Of a stretch of 61,008 nt of DNA, positions 20,195 through 28,231 are shown piece by piece. This DNA is from Okeania sp. SIO2C9. Lineage in GTDB: Bacteria > Cyanobacteriota > Cyanobacteriia > Cyanobacteriales > Microcoleaceae. A program made the position numbers and the translations under genes. The number at the start of each line of letters is the position of its first letter. Position 1 is the first letter of the stretch. The notes beneath the pieces are model-generated. The model did no database searches, had not been told where the DNA came from, and saw only the letters and a program-made list of their open reading frames with translations. The DNA lies in the NCBI RefSeq assembly GCF_010672455.1, contig NZ_JAAHGO010000007.1, positions 72,697 through 133,704 on the forward strand, given 5' to 3'.

Positions 20195-21355
20195 ATGCTT
20201 GAATCTATAGATTTTTTTGATATTAGCGAAGAGCCAGAAACTCGTTACGCTCGTCACCACTTAATTGACTGGTGGAATCAGGAAAAACTCAAACAGGCCA
20301 GAGTATTGGTAGCAGGATGTGGTGCTTTAGGTAACGAAGTTCTCAAAAACCTAGCACTTGTTGGCGTTGGTAAAATCACTGTCATTGATTTTGACACAGT
20401 GTCAATTACTAACCTAACTCGCTCAGTCTTATTTCGAGAGTCAGATGTAGACTTACCAAAAGTAGAAGCAGCTCGTCAGCAACTGCTGGAAATTAATCCA
20501 GATATTTCTATTGAGGCAATTCAGGGAGACCTAGAATTTGACCTGGGGATTGGGAATGTTAGAGAACATGACATTATTATTGGTTGTCTTGATAGTGTTA
20601 ATGCACGGTGGGCAATTAATCAAGCAGCTTACTATGCAGGGATTCCCTGGGTTAATGGTGGTATAGGTGTTGCTCAAGGAGAAGTAAGTTTTTTCGATCC
20701 TAAAAGCGAAGCAGCTTGCTATGACTGTAGTATCAGTGACAAAATGTGGGAAAGGCGTAATCAGCGATATTCCTGTCAGGGTGTGAAACGCAATATTCCA
20801 GATAGGGCAATGCCGACAACAGCTCCTATTGCTTCTATTGTAGCAGCGATGGAAGTTCACCAAGCACTGTTGTATTTACATGGCAAAGCAGGAATGCTTA
20901 ATCCTGGTGAAAAAATTTTTCTGAGTTTAAATCCTTGGACATCCTTTAAAGTTCAAATTCAGCGTCAGGAATATTGTCCAGCTCACGATTTGCCCATAGA
21001 ACCAACTATTAGTATTAAGTACGAGGCAAATAAACCAGTTGTAGAAATTCTGAAACATCTAGAAAAATCAGGGTTTTCTGAACCAGTTTTGTGGCTGCGC
21101 AATGAAATTATTGGCAAGATGAAATGTGATGATTGTGGATATGAGGAACAGGTGAATCAACTTCTGCGACAATACCCAGAATCAAAACTTCCTTGCCCCA
21201 AGTGTGAAAATGAGGAAAGGGATTTTGAAGTGATTAGAAATTTTACTCTTCAGGATAAATCTGCCGAAACTCTGTTAGCAGATTTGTGTTTAACACAGAA
21301 CGAAATTCTACACTGTGATACTAGCAAAGGTAAAATAGCCATTCAATTTTGCTAA
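20195..21355 (+). CDS. E1-like ubiquitin-activating enzyme (ThiF/MoeB/UBA fold) with C-terminal zinc ribbon
   Basis: Should adenylate the C-terminal Gly of the downstream ubiquitin-like protein and pass it on as a thioester. The Rossmann ATP site is 'VAGCGALGNEVLKNLALVGV' (G41-x-G-x2-G46), with 'VIDFDTVSITNLTR' holding the usual Asp and Asn/Arg. C175-x2-C178 is the ThiF-type zinc pair, and 'RYSC' (C194) upstream of 'MPTTAPIASI' is the likely catalytic Cys by analogy with UBA3-type E1s. Beyond residue ~265 there is an extra domain with C311-x2-C314 and C334-x2-C337, a four-Cys zinc ribbon. First gene of the operon, 25 bp from the modifier. Confidence 0.92.
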   Translation: MLESIDFFDISEEPETRYARHHLIDWWNQEKLKQARVLVAGCGALGNEVLKNLALVGVGKITVIDFDTVSITNLTRSVLFRESDVDLPKVEAARQQLLEINPDISIEAIQGDLEFDLGIGNVREHDIIIGCLDSVNARWAINQAAYYAGIPWVNGGIGVAQGEVSFFDPKSEAACYDCSISDKMWERRNQRYSCQGVKRNIPDRAMPTTAPIASIVAAMEVHQALLYLHGKAGMLNPGEKIFLSLNPWTSFKVQIQRQEYCPAHDLPIEPTISIKYEANKPVVEILKHLEKSGFSEPVLWLRNEIIGKMKCDDCGYEEQVNQLLRQYPESKLPCPKCENEERDFEVIRNFTLQDKSAETLLADLCLTQNEILHCDTSKGKIAIQFC

Positions 21356-21380
21356 ACAACTAAACATAGGAGGAAATAAT

Positions 21381-21635
21381 ATGAGTGATTCTGTATCTCT
21401 CGTTGTCCGTATGGCCGACGGTACTCGAAAAGCAGCTATTAGCTTACCCCCTACTCTAACAGTGGGACAGGTTTTGCAAAGCGCACAACAAAGGTGGAAT
21501 TTACCTTCAAATGCTGATTATGCAGCACGCTTGGAACGTACAGGTGAACAATTAGATAGTTCTGCAACTTTAAGCTCAGTGGGAATAGAGTCAGATGATG
21601 TAGTAGAAGTTTATCCTATTCTGGAGGCAGGTTAA
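21381..21635 (+). CDS. Ubiquitin-like beta-grasp modifier protein (YukD-like)
   Basis: An 84-residue protein with the pattern of a beta-grasp fold: strands at 'VSLVVRMADGTRKAAISL', a helix 'TVGQVLQSAQQRWNL', then 'YAARLERTGEQLDSSATLSS' and the final strand 'DDVVEVYPILEAG'. It resembles the YukD/EsaB and other prokaryotic ubiquitin-like families. It ends in a single Gly (...LEAG), not Gly-Gly, and has no extension to trim, so it may be conjugated directly. AGGAGG lies 8-9 bp before ATG. Only 2 bp separate it from the E2 gene, so the two are surely coupled. Confidence 0.88.
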   Translation: MSDSVSLVVRMADGTRKAAISLPPTLTVGQVLQSAQQRWNLPSNADYAARLERTGEQLDSSATLSSVGIESDDVVEVYPILEAG

Positions 21636-21637
21636 AA

Positions 21638-22132
21638 ATGAGTGTAAGAGAAAAACGATTGCGAAATGAGCATCAAGCATTATTAGAACTTGTTGGTAAT
21701 GCTGGCGGTTCTATAATAATTACTTCAGCTACTGGAAATCCTCCGTATCAATATGTGATTGACTATCGTTGTCGAGGCATAGAAAAATTACAGGGTAATA
21801 AACCTGTATTCCGCAGTAACCATAGCGTTGAAATTTCCCTTGGCAGTCAGTATCCAAGAGAACCACCCAGTGCTAAATTTTTGACTCCCATGTTCCACCC
21901 TAATGTTTATCTGAACAAAAATGTTTGTTTGGGTAGTTACTGGACAATGGCAGAAACAGTACCTCAACTGGTTATCAGAATTGGCAAGATTATTCAGTAT
22001 TCAAAAGATGTACTCAATTTGAACAGTCCAGCTAATTTGGAGGCAAAAAGTTGGGCGGCAAAAAATATGTCACTCTTTCCTGTTGACTCTCAAACCTTTA
22101 AGTCTCAGATTATCTGGGATGATATTAAGTAA
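21638..22132 (+). CDS. E2-like ubiquitin-conjugating enzyme (UBC fold)
   Basis: A 164-residue UBC-fold protein. 'RSNHSVEISLGSQYPREPPS' is the UBC beta-meander, H87-P-N89 is the HPN triad, and C97 in 'NKNVCLG' is the thioester Cys, eight residues after HPN as in true E2s. 'TVPQLVIRIGKIIQY' matches the helix after the active site. It ends 'QIIWDDIK', one of the tryptophan motifs shared across this operon. It should accept the modifier from the upstream E1. A 130-bp gap separates it from the JAB gene, so an internal promoter is possible. Confidence 0.93.
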   Translation: MSVREKRLRNEHQALLELVGNAGGSIIITSATGNPPYQYVIDYRCRGIEKLQGNKPVFRSNHSVEISLGSQYPREPPSAKFLTPMFHPNVYLNKNVCLGSYWTMAETVPQLVIRIGKIIQYSKDVLNLNSPANLEAKSWAAKNMSLFPVDSQTFKSQIIWDDIK

Positions 22133-22262
22133 TAATCAACACGATCTAGAACTGATTTGACCCAGGAAATCCTATACTTGATAGCTATCACTAATAGGAA
22201 AGTTAGGATTTCCCATCAACTCAGCATTTCGTTTATACACCACATCTATTGAGGAAATAGCC

Positions 22263-23663
22263 ATGTCAGATTTACATGATGTCGGTCCTGATAACTCATC
22301 ACCCAATCAAAATTCAGAACAAAACAAAATTGTCTGGGTTGAGAGTGAAGATGTTTACAAACCCATACCGAAATCAATCGAAGATTTTAAATCTGAACGA
22401 GATATTAGCAGTCGTACTCAAAAAGAAAAAGTATATATCACAAAAACTGCTGTTAAACATCTAACAGGACATTTGGGTTCAAACACAACGGTAGAGCAAG
22501 GTGGTATTCTTTTTGGTAATGCTTATGAAGATCCCCAGTATGGGATATATGTAGAGATTAAATCAGCAGTAGCAGCTCCATCAACTATTGGAACCGGAGC
22601 ACATCTAGAGTTCACATCTGATTCTTGGCAAGGAATTATGGATTATGCTAAAACTACCCATCCTCAAGAGAACATTGTAGGTTGGTATCACTCCCATCCA
22701 AATCTTGGAGTTTTCATGTCAGGTACAGATATGAATACACAAAGAGCATTTTTTCACCATCCTTGGTGTGTCTCAATTGTTTGCGATCCTGTACGGCGTA
22801 AAATTGGTTACTTCTTGGGCAAAAATGCAGAATCGGTTCAAGTAGTCGAGTTTGGTAGTGGAGATGCAGAAAATATTTTGTTCCCCGAACCAGCAGATAG
22901 AGGTCTAGATTCAGGGATTGAGTATTTACCAGAAGAGGAAACAAATAAGGATAAAGATATTGAGCAGAAAGAGCAATCTACAAACCAAAGAAATAGCAGT
23001 ACCTTTTTAGGGCTTTTATTGTTTGGTCTTTTGTTCATTTTGATGGCAGGAATGTTTTTAGACTTTGTGTTGAAAACGGCATTTAATAACGCTATCAGTC
23101 AATCTAATCCAAATATTTCTAACTCATCAGTTAATCAACCAGAAGCAGGTGGAAATTTGAGCAATTCTGACACTTCTACTGAAGGTAATTATGAGTTTAA
23201 CGCTGAGTACATAAGAATGCCTATTGCCACCTACAAAAAGTTAGAAGCTAATCAAAATGTTTTACACTCTCCAATTATCAAGCCACAAACTAATATTGGT
23301 GATGGGGACGAAATAATTGTGTTAGTTATTGAGCAAGATGTTAATTCTATAGCCAAAAATGTTACTCTAGAGATCGAAAGAGTCATTCTCAAGGATAAAG
23401 AAATTCAACTAATTGATTCTGTTAAAATTCCAGACAATATTCCAGATGAGATGATTTCTAAAACACTCGAACCAATAACAGAAAATTTGGGAAATCTAAG
23501 TAATGGCAAAGCAGTATTAGTTCTTATTTCCTCTAGTTATCTATCTAAAAATCCTTCTTCTCAAATAGTAGTACGCGACATAGTTAATATTCCACGTCGT
23601 CTTATCTACGAGGATAATGAAGGTAATGAAAATAGAATAAAAGTTAGGAAAATACTTAAATAA
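22263..23663 (+). CDS. Membrane-anchored JAB/MPN (JAMM) metalloprotease
   Basis: The JAMM zinc site is complete: E79 in 'VEQGGILFG', H143-S-H145-P and S153-x2-D156 ('HSHPNLGVFMSGTD'). Such enzymes cut isopeptide bonds or trim ubiquitin-like precursors; this modifier needs no visible trimming, so deconjugation is likelier. After the catalytic domain (about 55-200) comes an acidic linker, one membrane helix (247-270, 'LGLLLFGLLFILMAGMFLDF') and a ~190-residue extracytoplasmic or lumenal domain that I cannot assign. Near the N-terminus 'NKIVWVESED' carries the operon's tryptophan motif (W25). 466 residues, much longer than simple JAB proteins. Confidence 0.92.
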   Translation: MSDLHDVGPDNSSPNQNSEQNKIVWVESEDVYKPIPKSIEDFKSERDISSRTQKEKVYITKTAVKHLTGHLGSNTTVEQGGILFGNAYEDPQYGIYVEIKSAVAAPSTIGTGAHLEFTSDSWQGIMDYAKTTHPQENIVGWYHSHPNLGVFMSGTDMNTQRAFFHHPWCVSIVCDPVRRKIGYFLGKNAESVQVVEFGSGDAENILFPEPADRGLDSGIEYLPEEETNKDKDIEQKEQSTNQRNSSTFLGLLLFGLLFILMAGMFLDFVLKTAFNNAISQSNPNISNSSVNQPEAGGNLSNSDTSTEGNYEFNAEYIRMPIATYKKLEANQNVLHSPIIKPQTNIGDGDEIIVLVIEQDVNSIAKNVTLEIERVILKDKEIQLIDSVKIPDNIPDEMISKTLEPITENLGNLSNGKAVLVLISSSYLSKNPSSQIVVRDIVNIPRRLIYEDNEGNENRIKVRKILK

Positions 23664-23689
23664 AGACATTAGAGGATTGAATTTCTATC

Positions 23690-24103
23690 ATGGGATGTTT
23701 TTTATCTTTTATTTTTTTTCTTCTCGGATTTGCAAATTGGGGGTTTTGGGTATTAGCTGTTTTATTTCTGTTTATTGGTAGAGCTTCTAAACCTTCCTCT
23801 TCCTCCCAGACTGTTTCCAAGAACCCTGAGATAGTACCTGACGATCTAGATAACATCCTTCAATCTCTGAGTCAAGGAGAAATTAAAGATCCTGTAACTC
23901 AAGAAACATTTAGGTCAGGACAAAAAGTCTATCTCTGTCACACCCACCGACTCGCATACCACGAAGATAGTTGGCAGGAAATGGGATGTAGATGTATGGT
24001 GTGCGGACATAATAGAAATACTCGAGATTACATATTGCCAACTCCAATACAAATAACAGGAAACAAGACAAATGATTTAATTCAATGGGATGACCTGAAA
24101 TGA
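23690..24103 (+). CDS. Membrane-anchored RING-like zinc protein, E3 candidate 1
   Basis: 137 residues. Hydrophobic residues 3-30 form one or two membrane segments. A treble-clef/RING-like zinc domain follows: 'DPVTQETFRSGQKVYLC', C83, H85, H91, then C100-x-C102-x2-C105 in 'GCRCMVCGH'. The pattern fits prokaryotic RING-finger families known to sit in E1/E2 operons, but the first Cys pair is C-x-H. It ends 'LIQWDDLK', almost identical to the E2 C-terminus 'IIWDDIK'. It shares its zinc domain with the next gene ('RLAYHEDSW' in both). 26 bp after the JAB gene. E3 activity is inference. Confidence 0.8.
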   Translation: MGCFLSFIFFLLGFANWGFWVLAVLFLFIGRASKPSSSSQTVSKNPEIVPDDLDNILQSLSQGEIKDPVTQETFRSGQKVYLCHTHRLAYHEDSWQEMGCRCMVCGHNRNTRDYILPTPIQITGNKTNDLIQWDDLK

Positions 24104-24158
24104 TGAAATATAGATTATAACAAGTATGTAGATAGCTGAAAATCAAGCAAGACTTAAT

Positions 24159-24698
24159 ATGGAATGGTTAATTTTAATAGGGTTAGGAGTAATTGCTTCT
24201 ATCGGGGCATTTTTTTACCGTAGGTCTAGACTTCCTCCATCACCACCAAACAGAAACTCCCAAACATCAACTTCATATTCAAATAGGCACTCTTACCAAA
24301 GGGAGGCAAGGGGAATTCAATGGACAGATGTCAATCATCCTGAACAAACAAATCAAATTGGATGGGTGGAAGTTGATGTTAACACTTCTAGTAATAGTAA
24401 TGTTAATGAACCTGAAACTGTTACAGATGAAAACTTTTTCAATCAAAATGTGCCTGACGATCTAAACAACATATTAACAACTGTAATAGGATCTAACGAC
24501 CCTTATAGTCAGGAAGTTTTCAGTCCAGGAGAAACCGTTTATTTTTGTCGTCGCTGCCGACTAGCGTACCACGAAGATAGCTGGATAGAAATGGATTGTA
24601 AATGTAGAGATTGTGGGAGTGATACCCATACTAGACAACATACTTTGCCGCTCGCTCTTCAGTGGAATAACATTATCAGAAATCGGATAGAGCAATAA
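24159..24698 (+). CDS. Membrane-anchored RING-like zinc protein, E3 candidate 2
   Basis: 179 residues: one N-terminal membrane helix (2-20), a disordered Ser/Asn/Pro linker (25-100) and a C-terminal zinc domain paralogous to that of the preceding gene: 'DPYSQEVFSPGETVYFC', C130-x2-C133, H138, C147-x-C149-x2-C152. The linker has two tryptophan motifs, 'GIQWTDVN' (W55) and 'QIGWVEVD' (W69), and the C-terminus a third, 'ALQWNNII' (W169). The full C-x2-C here supports a real zinc site. The two copies probably arose by duplication within the operon and then diverged in the linker. Confidence 0.8.
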   Translation: MEWLILIGLGVIASIGAFFYRRSRLPPSPPNRNSQTSTSYSNRHSYQREARGIQWTDVNHPEQTNQIGWVEVDVNTSSNSNVNEPETVTDENFFNQNVPDDLNNILTTVIGSNDPYSQEVFSPGETVYFCRRCRLAYHEDSWIEMDCKCRDCGSDTHTRQHTLPLALQWNNIIRNRIEQ

Positions 24699-24777
24699 AA
24701 ATCTACAAGAGAAATATATTTTAACAAATTAGAGTCTCTGTTAAATTTACTAAATTGCGCACAAAGAGGTAGAAAAC

Positions 24778-25338
24778 ATGAAAGCATTGTACGGCATAGA
24801 ACCAGATTTATGTATTAGCAACCCTGATATCCTTATCTGGAATAATAAAGACGTAATTTTACCTAAGTATTTTTACAATCAGTTAGTCTATTTAACAGAA
24901 GGAGATTTTACCCAGGCGACACAAGCTGCTGAAAAAATTATCAACTCTTTAGAAAGACAAGAAATACCTAATCTACTAATATTCAAGACAATTTCTGAAG
25001 GAACCATATATTTCTATAACGAAGAAATTAATGCCAAACCAATTGGCGACTTAGATACTAGAAATCCTATAGATCGCTATATGCTTGGTTTAATAAATAT
25101 AGCTGAAATCCTAGAATGTCAGACAATATTTTTACCCTTATCTTCCGAAATAATTAATAAGTGTCGTGCTTTAAATATAGATGTTACAAATGCAGAAGAG
25201 TTTATGACTATAGATACTTCCTGGTTAGAACCGGAAATGTTAGTAGGTATTGAGGCAAAACTAGATCCACTATCACAAGTTCAATGGGAAGAAGTTCAAG
25301 CAGTAGAAGAGCTAGGAAACATTAATTGGGTAGAGTGA
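24778..25338 (+). CDS. Possible PIN-like protein, last gene of the ubiquitin-like operon
   Basis: 186 residues, no membrane segment. The order 'PDILIWNNKDVILPKYFYNQ', 'DLDTRNPIDRYMLGLINIAE' and 'TIFLPLSSEIINKCRALNID' resembles a PIN nuclease domain, with acidic residues near 10, 91-93 and 99. However, the first Asp of the usual 'DTN' is not clear, so the fold is a hypothesis and activity is uncertain. The tail carries two tryptophan motifs, 'SQVQWEEVQ' (W170) and the extreme C-terminus 'NINWVE' (W184). Same strand, 79 bp after the second RING-like gene. It could be effector, substrate or adaptor. Confidence 0.6.
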   Translation: MKALYGIEPDLCISNPDILIWNNKDVILPKYFYNQLVYLTEGDFTQATQAAEKIINSLERQEIPNLLIFKTISEGTIYFYNEEINAKPIGDLDTRNPIDRYMLGLINIAEILECQTIFLPLSSEIINKCRALNIDVTNAEEFMTIDTSWLEPEMLVGIEAKLDPLSQVQWEEVQAVEELGNINWVE

Positions 25339-25460
25339 ATTAATCAGAACAACAGCGATCGCCCTACCACAATAGTTTAAATTAATGTTTTTGTGACTTT
25401 TGGATATTTCTATTATAAATCAAGATATTTGGTGTTTTTTAGCCAGTAGAAATCAATAGA

Positions 25461-25859
25461 TTGACTATTTATATACAATCCGGTTATATAGTATATGTTC
25501 ATAATTGGTGTCTACACTTCAATCTCCCCATCCCCCCATCTCCCCATCTCCCCATCTCCCCATCTCCCTACGATACAATAACTATTCAACCGGATTCTAT
25601 ATTAGTAGTTGTGGCTCCTGATTTTATGTGCGAAGAGAATTATACGCTCATACTTGCTAACGCAACAGAAGAAGAAAGAACTAAAAAAATAACTTACAAG
25701 GGTACTATATACTACCGGAGAATTATTAACTCTAAAGTGGGATATTTAACATTAGCTTTCCGAGTTATTAAAGCTGTGAAAACAGATATAGGTATTTCTG
25801 GAGATGGTATTCTCAAAGACTGTTTTGGTAGAGTAATTCGTTATTACGGGATGATTTGA
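25461..25859 (+). CDS. Hypothetical protein, C-terminal part plausible only
   Basis: Residues ~5-38 come from a CCCCATCT-type mini-satellite (25528-25566) and are unlikely to be original protein. From about residue 40, 'ITIQPDSILVVVAPDFMCEE' to 'ILKDCFGRVIRYYGMI' looks like real coding sequence of an unknown family. The mini-satellite may have replaced its start, so it may be a truncated gene. On the same strand as the ubiquitin-like operon, 122 bp downstream; membership is doubtful. Confidence 0.35.
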   Translation: MTIYIQSGYIVYVHNWCLHFNLPIPPSPHLPISPSPYDTITIQPDSILVVVAPDFMCEENYTLILANATEEERTKKITYKGTIYYRRIINSKVGYLTLAFRVIKAVKTDIGISGDGILKDCFGRVIRYYGMI

Positions 25860-26654
25860 TCGGGAAGGAGCAACTATAATCGCCGTGTCTTGTCCCCGTG
25901 TCCCCGTGTCGGCCTCAATCATCCCAGTATTCAGCAACGCCAAAATTATTAATACTGCTCTATAAAACTGATACAAAGCGTCACATAGCGTGACAACTTG
26001 AGGTTTACTTCCTGCTTCTTGTGAGGCCGTCGGCGGTTGCTCATCCACAGGCATTCACGGTCGAGCCGACCGCATCTCTCAAATTTATACTTGCGTTTAA
26101 ATCTCGATCTATTGACAACCCACACTTCTTGCAGTCATAAGTTCTCAGATGCAAGGCCATGTCTTGAACATGACCACAGTTAGAACAAGTCTTTGATGAT
26201 GGAAAGAATCTATCTACTACTACTAATTCACTTCCGTACCATTGACACTTGTATTTAAGCTGTCTGGTGAAATTCATAAAATCACTATCTGCTAACTGAT
26301 TTTAGCTAGCCTATGGTTGGCTAGCATTCCAGACACATTGTCATACTTCAATGACAACACTGCCGTGGTTCAAAGCTTGCGTAAGTTGTCAGTTTATGAA
26401 GTGCATCTTTGCGGATATTAGCTACTCGTCTATGCTGCTTGGCTAACTTGATTACAGCTTTGTACCAATTATTTGAATACTTGACTTTTCTACTAATTTG
26501 ACGTTGCAACTTAGTCAGTTTTTTCTCAGCTTTTCTATATGGTTTGATACTAGGAAACACCTTGCCATCACTTAAAGTAGCTAAGGTTTTTACACCTAAA
26601 TCTACACCTACTACATTAGTTTTTTTGGGTATGGTGTGAGGATGAAATTCATTC

Positions 26655-26682
26655 GTAGGGGCGAACGGCCGTTCGCCCCTAC
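26655..26682. repeat. Perfect 28-bp palindrome in the tnpB relic
   Basis: GTAGGGGCGAACGG and its exact reverse complement. The tnpB frame stays open across it ('YISCRGERPFAPTNEFH'). It differs from the 10801 copy by one compensating base pair (T/C in each arm), so the hairpin is kept. Confidence 0.95.
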
Positions 26683-26831
26683 AGCTAATATACCAATCTC
26701 CTGCTTGCCTGCTAATAGTTATTTTTTTTACTGTTGCCTCACTCTTGTTCATAAGTTTTGACAATACCAATAAAAGGTAACTTGTGACTCCATCCGTTTA
26801 ACTCTATTGGCTTTCCACAATTATCAATTGT

Positions 26832-27092
26832 GTTTGCGAAGCATTCCGAAGGAAAAGAATCAGATTTACCCTTCTTCTTAAATTTTGGGCGTTTACCCAA
26901 CCCTTGTTTGCGAAGCATTCCGAAGGAAAAGAACCTCTTAAATGCTTCACCTAAGTTGATGTTTGCGCAGCATTCCGTAGGAAAAGCATATTGATAAACT
27001 CTAGACGACAAGTTTTTCATCCAGGGATAAAGAGGTTTTGTGTGATTAGTAAAAACAACTCTTAGCTTACGTTTGCGCAGCATTCCGCAGGA
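26832..27092 (-). repeat. Four dispersed copies of a 24-nt double-hairpin unit
   Basis: Copies at 26832-26855, 26906-26929, 26961-26984 and 27071-27092 (last shortened). In the coding direction each reads TTTCC-TTC-GGAA-TGC-TTC-GCA-AAC with variants TAC/TGC in the loops: two adjacent mini-hairpins. At 24 nt each copy adds eight codons and leaves the frame intact (e.g. 'FPSECFAN' or 'FGMLRKQ' depending on frame). Confidence 0.85.
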
Positions 27093-27237
27093 AGCATTGG
27101 GTTTGTAACCATCAATGTATGCAGCATTCCACAAACCTTTTACCCCAGTTATAGCACCATCGAGAGTAGCCCGCGTGTTGAGCCATCAGAGTTTTCTGTT
27201 TATTATTAAGTTTGAGCTTTGTTCTAATGGATTTCAT

Positions 27238-27561
27238 GTATGCGTGAGCGCAGCCAGTCTAAATAGTATGCTTAAATATGTATTATATCGTTATTCTCTG
27301 ATTAAGTCAATACTCTCCCTTATTCCCTGTTCTCTCTTTTTGAGTGGCCAAAAAGTTATGATTTTGGGCAGACAACCATAGAAAGATTAGGGGACAATTA
27401 TTCCTCCTACCTCCTACCCTAACCACTCATAATTTTTCAGCAAACTCTCTTGTTGACAAAACCAATAATTTTGTTTATACTTATGGCCAGGTAAATTATT
27501 TTTTTTATATCTTCCCATTCTAGTATATTTAACTATTGTCCAACAGTTAAGGAAAAAAATC
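27238..27561. other. Spacer with partial repeats
   Basis: No gene seen. Contains CCTCCTACC-type repeats (27400-27420) and a TTTTTCAGCAAACTCTC stretch near 27435 like the inner end of the GGGTTTGCTGA elements. The HTH gene's promoter is probably in the last 60 bp (TATATTTAACTATTG near 27522). Confidence 0.4.
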
Positions 27562-28035
27562 ATGGGTACTAGAGTTGCATCTTTTTTATTAGGTATCTCC
27601 CGTCAACGTTTATTAGTTTTACTCGCTCAAGGAAGAGTCAAAGGAGCACAGAAAAAAGGTAGATTCTGGGAAATACCAGTATCAGAAAGTGGAATGCCTG
27701 TAATAATTCCGGCTCGGCGGGGTCCGAAAGGTATGTGGCGCAAGAAAGAAACTACTAAACCAAAAATGATTCATGTCAATCAAAACAAAATTAAAAGTAA
27801 TAAAAAGAAGCCTCCAACAGAATTGGAAGCTGTAGTGTCAGTCAAGCATGGCGATGATAACTATTATGGTTATGAGTTATATATTTCAGGTCCTTGCCAA
27901 ATTGTCTATCGACCTTATAAACCAGCAAGTTGTGGCGCTCATCTATGGATTAATACTTTTGATTCTGTGCAATTTATAGATACTAAATCCAATCCAGCCA
28001 CTGCAAGGCAATCTAGCAAACAAATTTTCATCTAG
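27562..28035 (+). CDS. HTH DNA-binding protein (MerR/excisionase-like start)
   Basis: 157 residues. 'ASFLLGISRQRLLVLLAQGR' then 'VKGAQKKGRFWEIPVSESGM' is a short HTH followed by a wing, as in excisionase/AlpA-like or MerR-type domains that read a single DNA site. A basic linker (about 55-85, many Lys) follows. The rest ('DDNYYGYELYISGPCQIVYR', 'SCGAHLWINTFDSVQFID') is an unassigned beta-rich domain. Stand-alone, flanked by tnpB relics. The regulated target is unknown. Confidence 0.7.
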   Translation: MGTRVASFLLGISRQRLLVLLAQGRVKGAQKKGRFWEIPVSESGMPVIIPARRGPKGMWRKKETTKPKMIHVNQNKIKSNKKKPPTELEAVVSVKHGDDNYYGYELYISGPCQIVYRPYKPASCGAHLWINTFDSVQFIDTKSNPATARQSSKQIFI

Positions 28036-28231
28036 TCTGGTTTCAAAGGCACTCCGATCATCACCAAAAAATATTTCCAAGCTCACAGCAGCTCAACTGA
28101 CAATAACTTCAGCAGGCTTTGTGCTGTTTGTTTGTGGGAAATCGTCACAGTATTAAGGTAGAAAATTTTGATTTTCCTAATTTTTGAATTCTCTCGATCT
28201 TGACGGGACTTTTGAGAATAGTGAGGTACAG

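Larger units (their letters stand above)
26041..27237 (-). pseudogene. Decayed tnpB (IS200/IS605) carrying in-frame repeat insertions
   Basis: Starts at 27237 with 'MKSIRTKLKLNNKQKTLMAQ'. A frameshift near 27130 leads to 'WNAAYIDGYKPN', 'FKRFF', 'KRPKFKKKGKSDSF' and 'LPFIGIVKTYE'. A second shift near 26750 leads to 'VVGVDLGVKTLATLSDGK' (first RuvC Asp) and 'VANIRKDALHKLTTYA'; a scrambled RuvC-II region (26280-26400) precedes 'KTCSNCGHVQDMALHLRTYD' and 'CKKCGLSIDRDLNASINL'. The N-terminal half holds four copies of a 24-nt double-hairpin unit and the middle a 28-bp palindrome. Dead as a nuclease, but a useful record of repeat insertion. Confidence 0.9.
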
